A DNA stretch of 64,000 bases, from positions 4,635,501 to 4,699,500 of the forward strand of contig NC_051103.1 of assembly GCF_901709675.1 (NCBI RefSeq), read 5' to 3'. This stretch comes from Syngnathus acus (Eukaryota > Chordata > Actinopteri > Syngnathiformes > Syngnathidae). The position numbers and the translations under genes were made by a program. Below the pieces are notes generated by a model. The model saw only the letters and a program-made list of their open reading frames with translations. It was not told the origin of the DNA and did no database searches. Below are positions 26,166 to 39,029 of the stretch, piece by piece. The stretch's first letter is position 1. Each line of letters opens with the position of its first letter.

Positions 26166-27040
26166 CGAGCGGCCAACATGAGGCGGGTGCAGATGCGGCG
26201 AGGCCGGGTGGGCAAAGCAGCCAACATTTAGGGGGAGAGTATGACTTTGTTTTTCCTTTTGCGCTTTCTTTCCCTCCCTCCCTCCCTCCCTCCAATTTTT
26301 CACTGGGTGTGCACACTGTCTGCATGACGCCTCTCTTTCTTCTCAGCGCTGTCATTGTGCAATATTGTTTTAAAGTGTTTTTTTTAATACATGGCGTGAA
26401 CTGTCAAGTTTGTACTGTAATTGTGTGCCTCTGTACCTGAATTAAATTGAACTGTATTCAAGTGGTCCATTTTCAACATTGGCATGTGTAGTCTAGCTGT
26501 GCATATTGAGTTAAATGTAACATACAAACTGAAATCATTTGAAACATTCTCTGATAAGGCAATTGTGAAATTAGTCTCAAACAAATGAGTAGAAATATGT
26601 CACGTTAAATATGCAGTGTCAGGCATTTCTTTTTACGGTGCAAAGAAAAGCTGAATGTAATCTAAATTGTTGACAAAACACACAAATGACAAGCGTGTCG
26701 AGTAAGCGTAAAAAGTCTGCGTTGCAACCCTGCTGTAAAATGGCCACTGAATTCAGAATCTTGCTCCATGTTGGTGCATATTTTTTGTACGAGTAAAAGC
26801 CTTTATTTTGTTCAAGTCCGAGGCTTTTTTTTTTTTTACGGTTGAATTGTCATGCGGGTGTTTTTGTGAATAAAGTCGACTTTGGTGTGTTTTGTTCCTG
26901 TGGGTGGTCTTTGTAAACAGTCAACTTTGGTGTCAGTCATTCACGATGAGCCTCAGTTGATGCTGCATCTCTTGAATATGAAACTTCTTGCATGTTTTGT
27001 TACAGGTCTTGAAGTCTTCATTTACCCTATTCAATTATAC

Positions 27041-27134
27041 CAGGGCGGGGGGCGGGGCCTGCTGCTCCTCCCGGGGGGCGGGGCCTGCTGCTCCTCCCGG
27101 GGGGCGGGGCCTGTGGCTCCTTGGGGGGCGGGGC
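27041..27134 (+). repeat. Tandem GC-box minisatellite, left arm
   Basis: About three and a half copies of a 27-28 bp unit containing GGGGCGGGGCCTG and CTGCTCCTCCC. Each unit carries an Sp1-type GC box and G-runs able to form quadruplexes. The right arm holds a shorter version at 34344-34410, so copy number has changed since the duplication. Confidence 0.85.
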
Positions 27135-27225
27135 AACCTTACGTATTTACACATAAATACTTGCATGCGTACACTTACACTAAGCGAGGTTCCAATTGCA
27201 AAAGCACCGGCAGGTATATGCTCAG

Positions 27226-27290
27226 CCCTGGGATCGAACCAGGTTCTTTCGGGTCAAGAGGCCGTGTCATTAACCAGTCGAACATTTCGA
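27226..27290 (-). ncRNA. tRNA-like module (Pol III-type boxes), left arm, minus strand
   Basis: On the minus strand, CCTGGTTCGATCCCAGG (27227-27243) forms a perfect five-base-pair T-arm with loop TTCGATC and contains the B box GGTTCGATCCC. About 30 bases upstream, GTTCGACTGGTTAATG (27268-27283) resembles a D-arm/A box. Between them TCTT and AAGA flank a seven-base loop. I find no matching acceptor stem, so this is not a functional tRNA. It looks like a tRNA-derived SINE head or tRNA relic. An identical copy is at 34188-34255 on the plus strand. Confidence 0.5.
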
Positions 27291-27404
27291 CGTGGCAGCC
27301 CTCGGCCGTCTGCACTCTTTTGTACTTACCCAACGCGCGCGGAACGAAATACTGAACGGATGAGAATGACTCGAAGTGAAAGCGGGGTGACAGCCGAGCT
27401 CGCC

Positions 27405-27475
27405 ACGCTTGGCGAGTGGCTCCGTCGCTGCGCTAGAACACCTGAGACCCAGGGTTCGACTCTCCACCACTGCGA
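27405..27475 (+). ncRNA. Second tRNA-like module, left arm, plus strand
   Basis: TTGGCGAGTGGC (27409) resembles the A box of a serine- or leucine-type tRNA, and GGTTCGACTCT (27453-27463) matches the B box at 10 of 11 positions. A to B spacing is about 34 bp, within the tRNA range. The T stem is imperfect and no anticodon can be assigned. It points away from the first module and runs straight into the minisatellite. The mirror copy is at about 34003-34073 on the minus strand. Confidence 0.4.
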
Positions 27476-27483
27476 AATGTACT

Positions 27484-29566
27484 GCTATGTGCTAACCATG
27501 AATGTATGTACTAACCGTGAATGTATGTATGTACTAACCATGAATGTATGGTTACATGAATGTATGGTTACATGAATGTATGGTTACATGAATGTATGGT
27601 TACATGAATGTATGTACTAACCATGAATGTATGGTTACATGAATGTATGGTTACATGAATGTATGTACTAAACCATGAATGTATGGTTACATGAATGTAT
27701 GTACTAAACCATGAATGTATGGTTACATGAATGTATGTACTAAACCATGAATGTATGGTTACATGAATGTATGTACTAAACCATGAATGTATGGTTACAT
27801 GAATGTATGTACTAACCATGAATGTATGGTTACATGAATGTATGTACTAACCATGAATGTATGGTTACATGAATGTATGGTTACATGAATGTATGGTTAC
27901 ATGAATGTATGGTTACATGAATGTATGGTTACATGAATGTATGGTTACATGAATGTATGGTTACATGAATGTATGTACTAACCATGAATGTATGTACTAA
28001 CCATGAATGTATGGTTACATGAATGTATGTACTAACCATGAATGTATGGTTACATGAATGTATGTACTAACCATGAATGTATGGTTACATGAATGTATGT
28101 ACTAACCATGAATGTATGGTTACATGAATGTATGTACTAACCATGAATGTATGTACTAACCATGAATGTATGTACTAACCATGAATGTATGGTTACATGA
28201 ATGTATGTACTAACCATGAATGTATGGTTACATGAATGTATGTACTAACCATGAATGTATGGTTACATGAATGTATGTACTAACCATGAATGTATGGTTA
28301 CATGAATGTATGTACTAACCATGAATGTATGGTTACATGAATGTATGGTTACATGAATGTATGGTTACATGAATGTATGGTTACATGAATGTATGGTTAC
28401 ATGAATGTATGGTTACATGAATGTATGTACTAACCATGAATGTATGTACTAACCATGAATGTATGGTTACATGAATGTATGTACTAACCATGAATGTATG
28501 GTTACATGAATCTATGTACTAACCATGAATGTATGGTTACATGAATGTATGGTTACATGAATGTATGGTTACATGAATGTATGGTTACATGAATGTATGG
28601 TTACATGAATGTATGTACTAACCATGAATGTATGTACTAACCATGAATGTATGTACTAACCATGAATGTATGTACTAACCATGAATGTATGGTTACATGA
28701 ATGTATGTACTAACCATGAATGTATGTACTAACCATGAATGTATGGTTACATGAATGTATGTACTAACCATGAATGTATGGTTACATGAATGTTGTACTA
28801 ACCAAACCATGAATGTATGTACTAACCATGAATGTATGGTTACATGAATGTATGTACTAACCATGAATGTATGGTTACATGAATGTATGTACTAACCATG
28901 AATGTATGGTTACATGAATGTATGGTTACATGAATGTATGTACTAACCAAACCATGAATGTATGTACTAACCATGAATGTATGTACTAACCATGAATGTA
29001 TGTACTAACCAAACCATGACTGTATGTACTAACCACAAATATATGTACTAACCATGAATGTATGTACTAACCACAAATGTATGTACTGTACTAACCATGA
29101 ATGTATGTGCTAACCATGAATGTATGTACTAACCACAAATGTATGTACTAACCAAACCATGAATGTATGTACAAACCATGAATGTATGTGCTAACCATGA
29201 ATGTATGTACTAACCAAACCATGAATGTATGTACTAACCATGAATGTATGTACTAACCACAAATGTACGTACAAACCATGAATGTATGTACTAACTATGA
29301 ATGTATGTACTAACCATGAATGTATGTACTAACCAAACCATGAATGTATGTACTAACCACAAATGTATGTACTAACCACAAATGTATGTACTAACCACGA
29401 ATGTATGTACTAACCACGAATGTATGTACTAACCACGAATGTATGTACTAACCACGAATGTATGTACTAACCACGAATGTATGTACTAACCATGAATGTA
29501 TGTACTAACCATGAATGTATGTACGTATGTACGTATGTACAAACCAAACCATGAATGTACTGTACA
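27484..29566 (+). repeat. Left minisatellite array (16/19 bp units)
   Basis: The array is built from two related units: 16 bp ATGAATGTATGGTTAC and 19 bp ATGAATGTATGTACTAACC. From about 28010 they often alternate as a 35 bp dimer (16+19). A 20 bp variant with an extra A (ACTAAACC) is frequent at 27661-27790. Towards the spacer (28950-29540) the 16 bp unit disappears, and the 19 bp unit with CAAATGTATGT, CGAATGTATGT or an added AACC takes over. Apparent ORFs across it are repeat artefacts. Confidence 0.97.
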
Positions 29567-29952
29567 AAAAAAGCCATGCTTCCTAAATCAATAAAGAATG
29601 CTCGAAAAGGAGCATAGCTTTTTAGATTCCTACCCCTTTCTCACTTTATCCATTAAACCAACGATTCAACATATCCTGCAATTCTACAATAGAACACAAG
29701 TACACACTTTCACACTTATTGTTCTGTTTCATTTTTACTTTTACCTTTGGCACTTTTAGCCTTTGTAGCTGCTAAACAAAATATGCATCAAGCATACGAG
29801 CTGGTGTTTTAGAACAGCCTAAACTAGTAGGTCACAAAAAAGATACTTTAAAAAAAAATTATAAAAAGAGAATCGGCTTGTTTTTTACTGTTAAGAGAAG
29901 CGCGCAATGAACTGCTGTTAGTGCTGCTGGGAGAGAGGTTTGATTAGCGTTA
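29567..29952. other. Spacer between the two arrays
   Basis: About 385 bp of ordinary AT-rich sequence with no counterpart elsewhere in the window. It includes AATCAATAAAGAATGCTCG and TTTTTAGATTCCTACCCC near its start, which could be the end of a retroelement but cannot be assigned. It is the centre of symmetry of the inverted repeat. No gene or RNA structure is recognised. Confidence 0.6.
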
Positions 29953-32900
29953 GTATGGTTAGTACAGCACATTCACGGTTTGGTTAGTACAGTACATTCA
30001 TGGTTTGGTTTGTACAGTACATTCATGGTTTGGTTTGTACATACATTCATGGTTTGGTTTGTACAGTACATTCATGGTTTGGTTTGTACATTCATGGTTT
30101 GGTTTGTACAGTACATTCATGGTTTGGTTTGTACAGTACATTCATGGTTTGGTTTGTACAGTACATTCATGGTTTGGTTTGGACAGTACATTCATGGTTT
30201 GGTTTGTACAGTACATTCATGGTTTGGTTTGTACATACATACATTCATGGTTTGGTTTGTACATACATACATTCATGGTTTGGTTTATACATACATACAT
30301 ACATACATTCATGGTTTGGTTTGTACAGTACATTCATGGTTAGGTTAGTACAGTACATTCATGGTTTGGTTTGTACATACATTCATGGTTTGGTTTGTAC
30401 AGTACATTCATGGTTTGGTTTGTACAGTACATTCATGGTTTGGTTTGTACAGTAATGGTTTGGTTTGTACAGTACATTCATGGTTTGGTTTGTACATACA
30501 TTCATGGTTTGGTTTGTACATACGTACATACATTCATGGTTAGTACATACATTCGTGGTTAGTACATACATTTGTGGTTAGTACATACATTTGTGGTTAG
30601 TACATACATTTGTGGTTAGTACATACATTTGTGGTTAGTACATACATTCATGGTTTGGTTAGTACATACATTCATGGTTAGTACATACATTCATGGTTAG
30701 TACATACATTTGTGGTTAGTACATACATTCATGGTTAGTACATACATTCATGGTTTGGTTAGTACATACATTCATGGTTTGGTTAGTACATACATTCATG
30801 GTTTGGTTAGTACATACATTCATGGTTAGCACATACATTCATGGTTAGTACAGTACATACATTTGTGGTTAGTACATACATTCATGGTTAGTACATATAT
30901 TTGTGGTTAGTACATACAGTCATGGTTTGGTTAGTACATACATTTGTGGTTAGTACATACATTTGTGGTTAGTACATACATTCGTGGTTAGTACATACAT
31001 TCATGGTTAGTACATACATTCATGTAACCATACATTCATGTAACCATACATTCATGTAACCATACATTCATGTAACCATACATTCATGTAACCATACATT
31101 CATGTAACCATACATTCATGGTTAGTACATACATTCATGGTTAGTACATACATTCATGGTTAGTACATACATTCATGGTTTGGTTAGTACAACATTCATG
31201 TAACCATACATTCATGGTTAGTACATACATTCATGTAACCATACATTCATGGTTAGTACATACATTCATGTAACCATACATTCATGGTTAGTACATACAT
31301 TCATGTAACCATACATTCATGGTTAGTACATACATTCATGGTTAGTACATACATTCATGTAACCATACATTCATGGTTAGTACATACATTCATGTAACCA
31401 TACATTCATGGTTAGTACATACATTCATGTAACCATACATTCATGTAACCATACATTCATGGTTAGTACATACATTCATGTAACCATACATTCATGGTTA
31501 GTACATACATTCGTGGTTAGTACATACATTTGTGGTTAGTACATACATTTGTGGTTAGTACATACATTCATGGTTAGTACATACATTCATGTAACCATAC
31601 ATTCATGTAACCATACATTCATGTAACCATACATTCATGGTTAGTACATACATTCATGGTTAGTACATACTTTCATGGTTAGTACATACATTCATGGTTT
31701 GGTTAGTACAACATTCATGTAACCATACATTCATGGTTAGTACATACATTCATGTAACCATACATTCATGGTTAGTACATACATTCATGGTTAGTACATA
31801 CATTCATGTAACCATACATTCATGGTTAGTACATACATTCATGGTTAGTACATACATTCATGTAACCATACATTCATGGTTAGTACATACATTCATGTAA
31901 CCATACATTCATGTAACCATACATTCATGGTTAGTACATACATTCATGTAACCATACATTCATGTAACCATACATACATTCATGTAACCATACATTCATG
32001 TAACCATACATTCATGGTTAGTACGTACATTCATGTAACCATACATTCATGGTTAGTACGTACATTCATGTAACCATACATTCATGGTTAGTACGTACAT
32101 TCATGTAACCATACATTCATGGTTAGTACGTACATTCATGTAACCATACATTCATGGTTAGTACGTACATTCATGTAACCATACATTCATGGTTAGTACG
32201 TACATTCATGTAACCATACATTCATGGTTAGTACGTACATTCATGGTTAGTACGTACATTCATGTAACCATACATTCATGGTTAGTACGTACATTCATGG
32301 TTAGTACGTACATTCATGTAACCATACATTCATGGTTAGTACGTACATTCATGGTTAGTACGTACATTCATGTAACCATACATTCATGGTTAGTACATAC
32401 ATTCATGGTTAGTACGTACATTCATGTAACCATACATTCATGGTTAGTACGTACATTCATGGTTAGTACATACATTCATGGTTAGTACGTACATTCATGT
32501 AACCATACATTCATGGTTAGTACGTACATTCATGGTTAGTACATACATTCATGGTTAGTACGTACATTCATGTAACCATACATTCATGGTTAGTACGTAC
32601 ATTCATGGTTAGTACATACATTCATGGTTAGTACGTACATTCATGTAACCATACATTCATGGTTAGTACGTACATTCATGGTTAGTACATACATTCATGG
32701 TTAGTACGTACATTCATGTAACCATACATTCACGGTTAGTACGTACATTCATGGTTAGTACATACATTCATGGTTAGTACGTACATTCATGTAACCATAC
32801 ATTCACGGTTAGTACGTACATTCACGGTTAGTACGTACATTCATGTAACCATACATTCACGGTTAGTACGTACATTCATGGTTAGTACGTACATTCACGG

Positions 32901-34000
32901 TTAGTACGTACATTCATGTAACCATACATTCACGGTTAGTACGTACATTCATGGTTAGTACGTACATTCACGGTTAGTACGTACATTCATGTAACCATAC
33001 ATTCACGGTTAGTACGTACATTCATGGTTAGTACGTACATTCACGGTTAGTACGTACATTCATGTAACCATACATTCACGGTTAGTACGTACATTCATGG
33101 TTAGTACGTACATTCACGGTTAGTACGTACATTCATGTAACCATACATTCACGGTTAGTACGTACATTCATGGTTAGTACGTACATTCACGGTTAGTACG
33201 TACATTCATGTAACCATACATTCACGGTTAGTACGTACATTCATGGTTAGTACGTACATTCACGGTTAGTACGTACATTCATGTAACCATACATTCACGG
33301 TTAGTACGTACATTCACGGTTAGTACGTACATTCACGGTTAGTACGTACATTCACGGTTAGTACGTACATTCACGGTTAGTACGTACATTCACGGTTAGT
33401 ACGTACATTCATGTAACCATACATTCACGGTTAGTACGTACATTCATGTAACCATACATTCACGGTTAGTACGTACATTCATGTAACCATACATTCACGG
33501 TTAGTACGTACATTCATGTAACCATACATTCACGGTTAGTACGTACATTCATGTAACCATACATTCACGGTTAGTACGTACATTCATGTAACCATACATT
33601 CACGGTTAGTACGTACATTCATGTAACCATACATTCACGGTTAGTACGTACATTCATGTAACCATACATTCACGGTTAGTACGTACATTCATGTAACCAT
33701 ACATTCACGGTTAGTACGTACATTCATGTAACCATACATTCACGGTTAGTACGTACATTCATGTAACCATACATTCACGGTTAGTACGTACATTCATGTA
33801 ACCATACATTCACGGTTAGTACGTACATTCATGTAACCATACATTCACGGTTAGTACGTACATTCATGTAACCATACATTCACGGTTAGTACATACATTC
33901 ATGTAACCATACATTCACGGTTAGTACATACATGGTTTGGTTAGTACATACATACATTCACGGTTAGTACATACATTCATGGTTAGCACATAGCAGTACA
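29953..34000 (-). repeat. Right minisatellite array, inverted relative to the left
   Basis: The plus strand reads the reverse complement of the left units: 19 bp GGTTAGTACATACATTCAT and 16 bp GTAACCATACATTCAT. The zone nearest the spacer (29953-30540) uses GGTTTGGTTTGTACAGTACA. Next comes a mixed 19-mer zone with TTTGTGG variants. From about 32010 ordered higher-order units appear, and TACGTAC replaces TACATAC. From about 32725 CACGG replaces CATGG. The outermost 500 bp is a near-perfect 35 bp dimer array. The total is about twice the left array. Confidence 0.97.
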
Positions 34001-34002
34001 TT

Positions 34003-34073
34003 TCGCAGTGGTGGAGAGTCGAACCCTGGGTCTCAGGTGTTCTAGCGCAGCGACGGAGCCACTCGCCAAGCGT
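34003..34073 (-). ncRNA. tRNA-like module, right arm, minus strand
   Basis: Mirror copy of the module at 27405-27475, with the B box in reverse complement at 34015-34025. Its A and B boxes are identical to the left copy. Confidence 0.4.
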
Positions 34074-34187
34074 GGCGAGCTCGGCTGTCACCCCGCTTTC
34101 ACTTCGAGTCATTCTCATCCGTTCAGTATTTCGTTCCGCGCGCGTTGGGTAAGTACCAAAGAGTGCAGACGGCCGAGGGCTGCCAGG

Positions 34188-34255
34188 TCGAAATGTTCGA
34201 CTGGTTAATGACACGGCCTCTTGACCCGAAAGAACCTGGTTCGATCCCAGGGCTG
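34188..34255 (+). ncRNA. tRNA-like module, right arm, plus strand
   Basis: Mirror copy of 27226-27290. The perfect T-arm CCTGGTTCGATCCCAGG lies at 34235-34251 and the D-arm-like GTTCGACTGGTTAA at 34195-34208. As on the left, the two tRNA-like modules of this arm are divergent. Confidence 0.5.
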
Positions 34256-34343
34256 AGCATATACCTGCCGGTGCTTTTGCAATTGGAACCTCGCTTAGTG
34301 TAAGTGTACGCATGCAAGTATTTATGTGTAAATACGTAAGGTT

Positions 34344-34410
34344 GCCCCGCCCCCCAAGGAGCCACAGGCCCGCTCCCCGGGAGGAGCAGCAGGCCCCGCC
34401 CCCCGCCCTG
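34344..34410 (-). repeat. GC-box tandem, right arm
   Basis: Shorter counterpart of 27041-27134, with about one unit fewer and one unit carrying GAGCGGG in place of GGGCGGGG when read on the minus strand. Confidence 0.8.
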
Positions 34411-34576
34411 GTATAATTGAATAGGGTAAATGAAGACTTCAAGACCTGTAACAAAACATGCAAGAAGTTTCATATTCAAGAGATGCAGCATCAACTGAGG
34501 CTCATCGTGAATGACTGACACCAAAGTTGACTGTTTACAAAGACCACCCACAGGAACAAAACACACCAAAGTCGAC

Positions 34577-35467
34577 TTTATTCACAAAAACACCCGCATG
34601 ACAATTCAACCGTAAAAAAAAAAAAAGCCTCGGACTTGAACAAAATAAAGGCTTTTACTCGTACAAAAAATATGCACCAACATGGAGCAAGATTCTGAAT
34701 TCAGTGGCCATTTTACAGCAGGGTTGCAACGCAGACTTTTTACGCTTACTCGACACGCTTGTCATTTGTGTGTTTTGTCAACAATTTAGATTACATTCAG
34801 CTTTTCTTTGCACCGTAAAAAGAAATGCCTGACACTGCATATTTAACGTGACATATTTCTACTCATTTGTTTGAGACTAATTTCACAATTGCCTTATCAG
34901 AGAATGTTTCAAATGATTTCAATTTGTATGTTACATTGAACTCAATATGCACAGCTAGACTACACATGCCAATGTTGAAAATGGACCACTTGAATTCAGT
35001 TCAATTTAATTCAGGTACAGAGGCACACAATTACAGTACAAACTTTACAGTTCACTCCATGTATTAAAAAAACCACTTTAAAACAATATTGCACAATGAC
35101 ACAGCGCTGAGAAGAAAGAGAGGCATCATGCAGACAGTGTGCACACCCAGTGAAAAATTGGAGGGAGGGAGGGAAAGAAAGCGCAAAAGGAAAAACAAAG
35201 TCATACTCTCCCCCTAAATGTTGGCTGCTTTGCCCACCCGACCTCGCCGCATCTGCACCCGCCTCATGTTGGCCGCTCGTCACACTGCAAAATGATGCAA
35301 AGGCAAGTGATTGAGACGCGCTGCGCTCAAACCTCAAACGTGGTTGCGTCCATCGCGTGCGAAAATCCTGCAACAAGGAAAAAGGCGTCGTGACAAACGG
35401 CAACGGACGACAAACATTTGCTCGTGTGCCCGCTTACCTGAGAGAATGCCACGTGGTCGGGCGCTAT
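34577..35467 (-). pseudogene. Broken right-arm copy of the left-arm candidate gene
   Basis: On the minus strand the exon-like segment 35438-35467 keeps the donor and the CRE upstream, but its ATG has become ATA. An alternative upstream ATG seen in the left copy (22842) is also lost here. The counterpart of the second coding exon (25965-26165) is deleted. What remains is 3' UTR-like sequence down to the polyadenylation signal, read as TTTATT on the plus strand at 34577-34582. A minus-strand reading frame stays open through the fused region (35011-35403), but it has no recognisable domain. Confidence 0.45.
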
Positions 35468-35593
35468 CTTGCTTCACCTGTATTTGATAAATCCCTGGTG
35501 CACACCAGTTTTCAATTAACCTAAGGGTCTGACGTCACGTCCACCGAGCCAAGGCAAACTTCTTCTCCTGCATGTCGAACGGCGCTTTGCACA

Positions 35594-35609
35594 CTAGCGC
35601 CACCAGGTG
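35594..35609 (-). promoter_or_regulatory. CTCF-like motif in the right arm, mirror of 22710
   Basis: The minus strand reads CACCTGGTGGCGCTAG, identical to the left copy. Its orientation faces the left-arm site across the satellite. Confidence 0.4.
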
Positions 35610-35663
35610 ACCTGTCATGATGCCTGCCCTGCGTTGGCTTTTTGTTGTCACACACAGACACGT

Positions 35664-35785
<122 letters not shown>

Positions 35786-35915
35786 TGGGTGCCACGCTGT
35801 TGCCATCTCCTGGTCAGCATGCGACATGTGATCAGTGACCAATTCTGTTTTTTCAATTTTTGTTGTCAGAATAAACATTGAAAACCAAACAGATGACTTT
35901 TCCTCAGACTGTAGT

Positions 35916-37066
35916 CCAATTTTGGTGATTCTATTTTAAATAGCTAATAACCAGTTGTCTTCCACGTTTAATATCTGCTTCCAAATGTAATATCCAATCA
36001 CCAAAAAAGACACGGACCAATACTGTTTTTGTTGGAGAAATAATAATAATTATTATATCAATATATTATATTTTATTTATTAATCATCGAATATCAAACT
36101 GTTATTAGACGTTTCCTTAGTTGTTCTGGAGAATAATCAGCGCAAGCTGTATTTTAATTTCGGGTTTTCTAATTCAAAACGAAAATCAAATAACCACTCA
36201 TGTCCCGATCTTTAAAATCTGTATGATCTAGACACGGACCGTGTAATGACGTCATCGTAGGTTCCAGCACGTATCGTATATTTGACTCACACGCAGCAAT
36301 GTATCAAAGCTCTTATAAACATAGGGATCGCCTATATATTTTTGTATTAGGACAAAGAAAACAAGGTGTTTTATAAACCTGAACAATTATTATCGGTTAA
36401 TATCTAATATGCTCCCTGTCCAAGTAGCGCACTTGCAAAGGATGACTAGCAGGGGGCGCCAATGTTGCATTTCGTATCCTCGCCAGCTACCGTTTAACTC
36501 AACGAGCAAGAAGCATCTCCACAATTTTCACAAGCTTCGAGCTAAATGTTCCGATAAATATCTCATTTAGATGACAAATAACTCGTTACATGAGGTGATG
36601 TTCAGCAGGTAAACTGACGACTTATTTCTTGTTTTACATCGAGGTAAAAGCGCGATTGTTTAAAACAATTCACGGTGGATTGCTTTTGAAATGATTCAGC
36701 CATGTTTGACGTTTTGCCTTCGTGTCGATTCATGTCAGTAATCCTCATGCCTTTTCACAGTTTTTGTGATTTGATTCACTCCCAATAATGCCTTGAGATG
36801 AATATCTGCTTATGTTTTCTTTATATTTGCTTATCACATGTTTCTAAACATTAATCGTCGTCTGAGCTAAATCTGTGTCAGGCACTATGACGTCAAATGA
36901 GTGGATAATACACCTTGTATGGAGCGAACTACTTACTGGGCTATATGTACAGTGAATGCAAAGATGTCTCCATTCATTTTAAATCTTAATCGTTCATTAG
37001 ACCCTTTTAACCAGTTGAGATGATAGATAATAGAGATAACTTCCTTCCTGCGTAGATGCGATTGCC
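35916..37066 (+). promoter_or_regulatory. ndel1 upstream region with probable non-coding exon
   Basis: AT-rich DNA gives way near 36480 to a probable non-coding first exon that ends at the donor TTCAGCAG|GTAAACT (36608). The coding exon follows an acceptor CTTCCTGCGTAG at 37055. A strong CTCF core, ACTAGCAGGGGGCGCCA, lies at 36445-36461 on the plus strand. No TATA box is evident. Assignment to ndel1 is by position and strand. Confidence 0.5.
36445..36461 (+). promoter_or_regulatory. Strong CTCF core motif between the inverted repeat and ndel1
   Basis: CTAGCAGGGGGCGCC follows the consensus CCASYAGRKGGCRSY at 14 of 15 positions. It is the best CTCF match I see in the window. It lies about 530 bp outside the right arm and just upstream of the presumed ndel1 first exon. 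Confidence 0.5.

Positions 37067-39029
<1,963 letters not shown>

Larger units (their letters stand above)
22475..27483 (+). repeat. Left arm of the large inverted repeat (non-satellite part)
   Basis: This segment recurs, reverse-complemented, at 34001-35915. Shared landmarks in the same relative order include TGACCAGGAGATGGC (22595), GGTCACCTGGTGGCGCTAGT (22708), the CRE TGACGTCA (22782), the exon-like GTGGCATTCTCTCAGGTAAG (22867), GAGCGGCCAACATGAGGC (26167), the polyadenylation signal at 26869 and the GC-box and tRNA-like modules after 27041. By eye the inner part (26165-27483) is roughly 96-99 percent identical, while the outermost 120 bp are clearly more diverged. About 3.13 kb of this arm (23036-26160) is absent from the right arm. 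Confidence 0.9.

Noticed and set aside
27226-27475. Functional tRNA genes
   Set aside because: A and B boxes and one perfect T-arm are present, but no seven-base-pair acceptor stem and no clean anticodon loop with T33. Kept as tRNA-like only.
31990-33900. CRISPR-like regular repeats
   Set aside because: The periodic units have no unique spacers, the setting is a vertebrate nuclear genome, and the units are a composite minisatellite.
27484-34000. Long ORFs of repeating Tyr/Ile/His/Trp/Thr words across the arrays
   Set aside because: They exist only because the 16/19 bp units happen to lack stops in some frames. They follow repeat phase, occur on both strands, and have no start context or family similarity.
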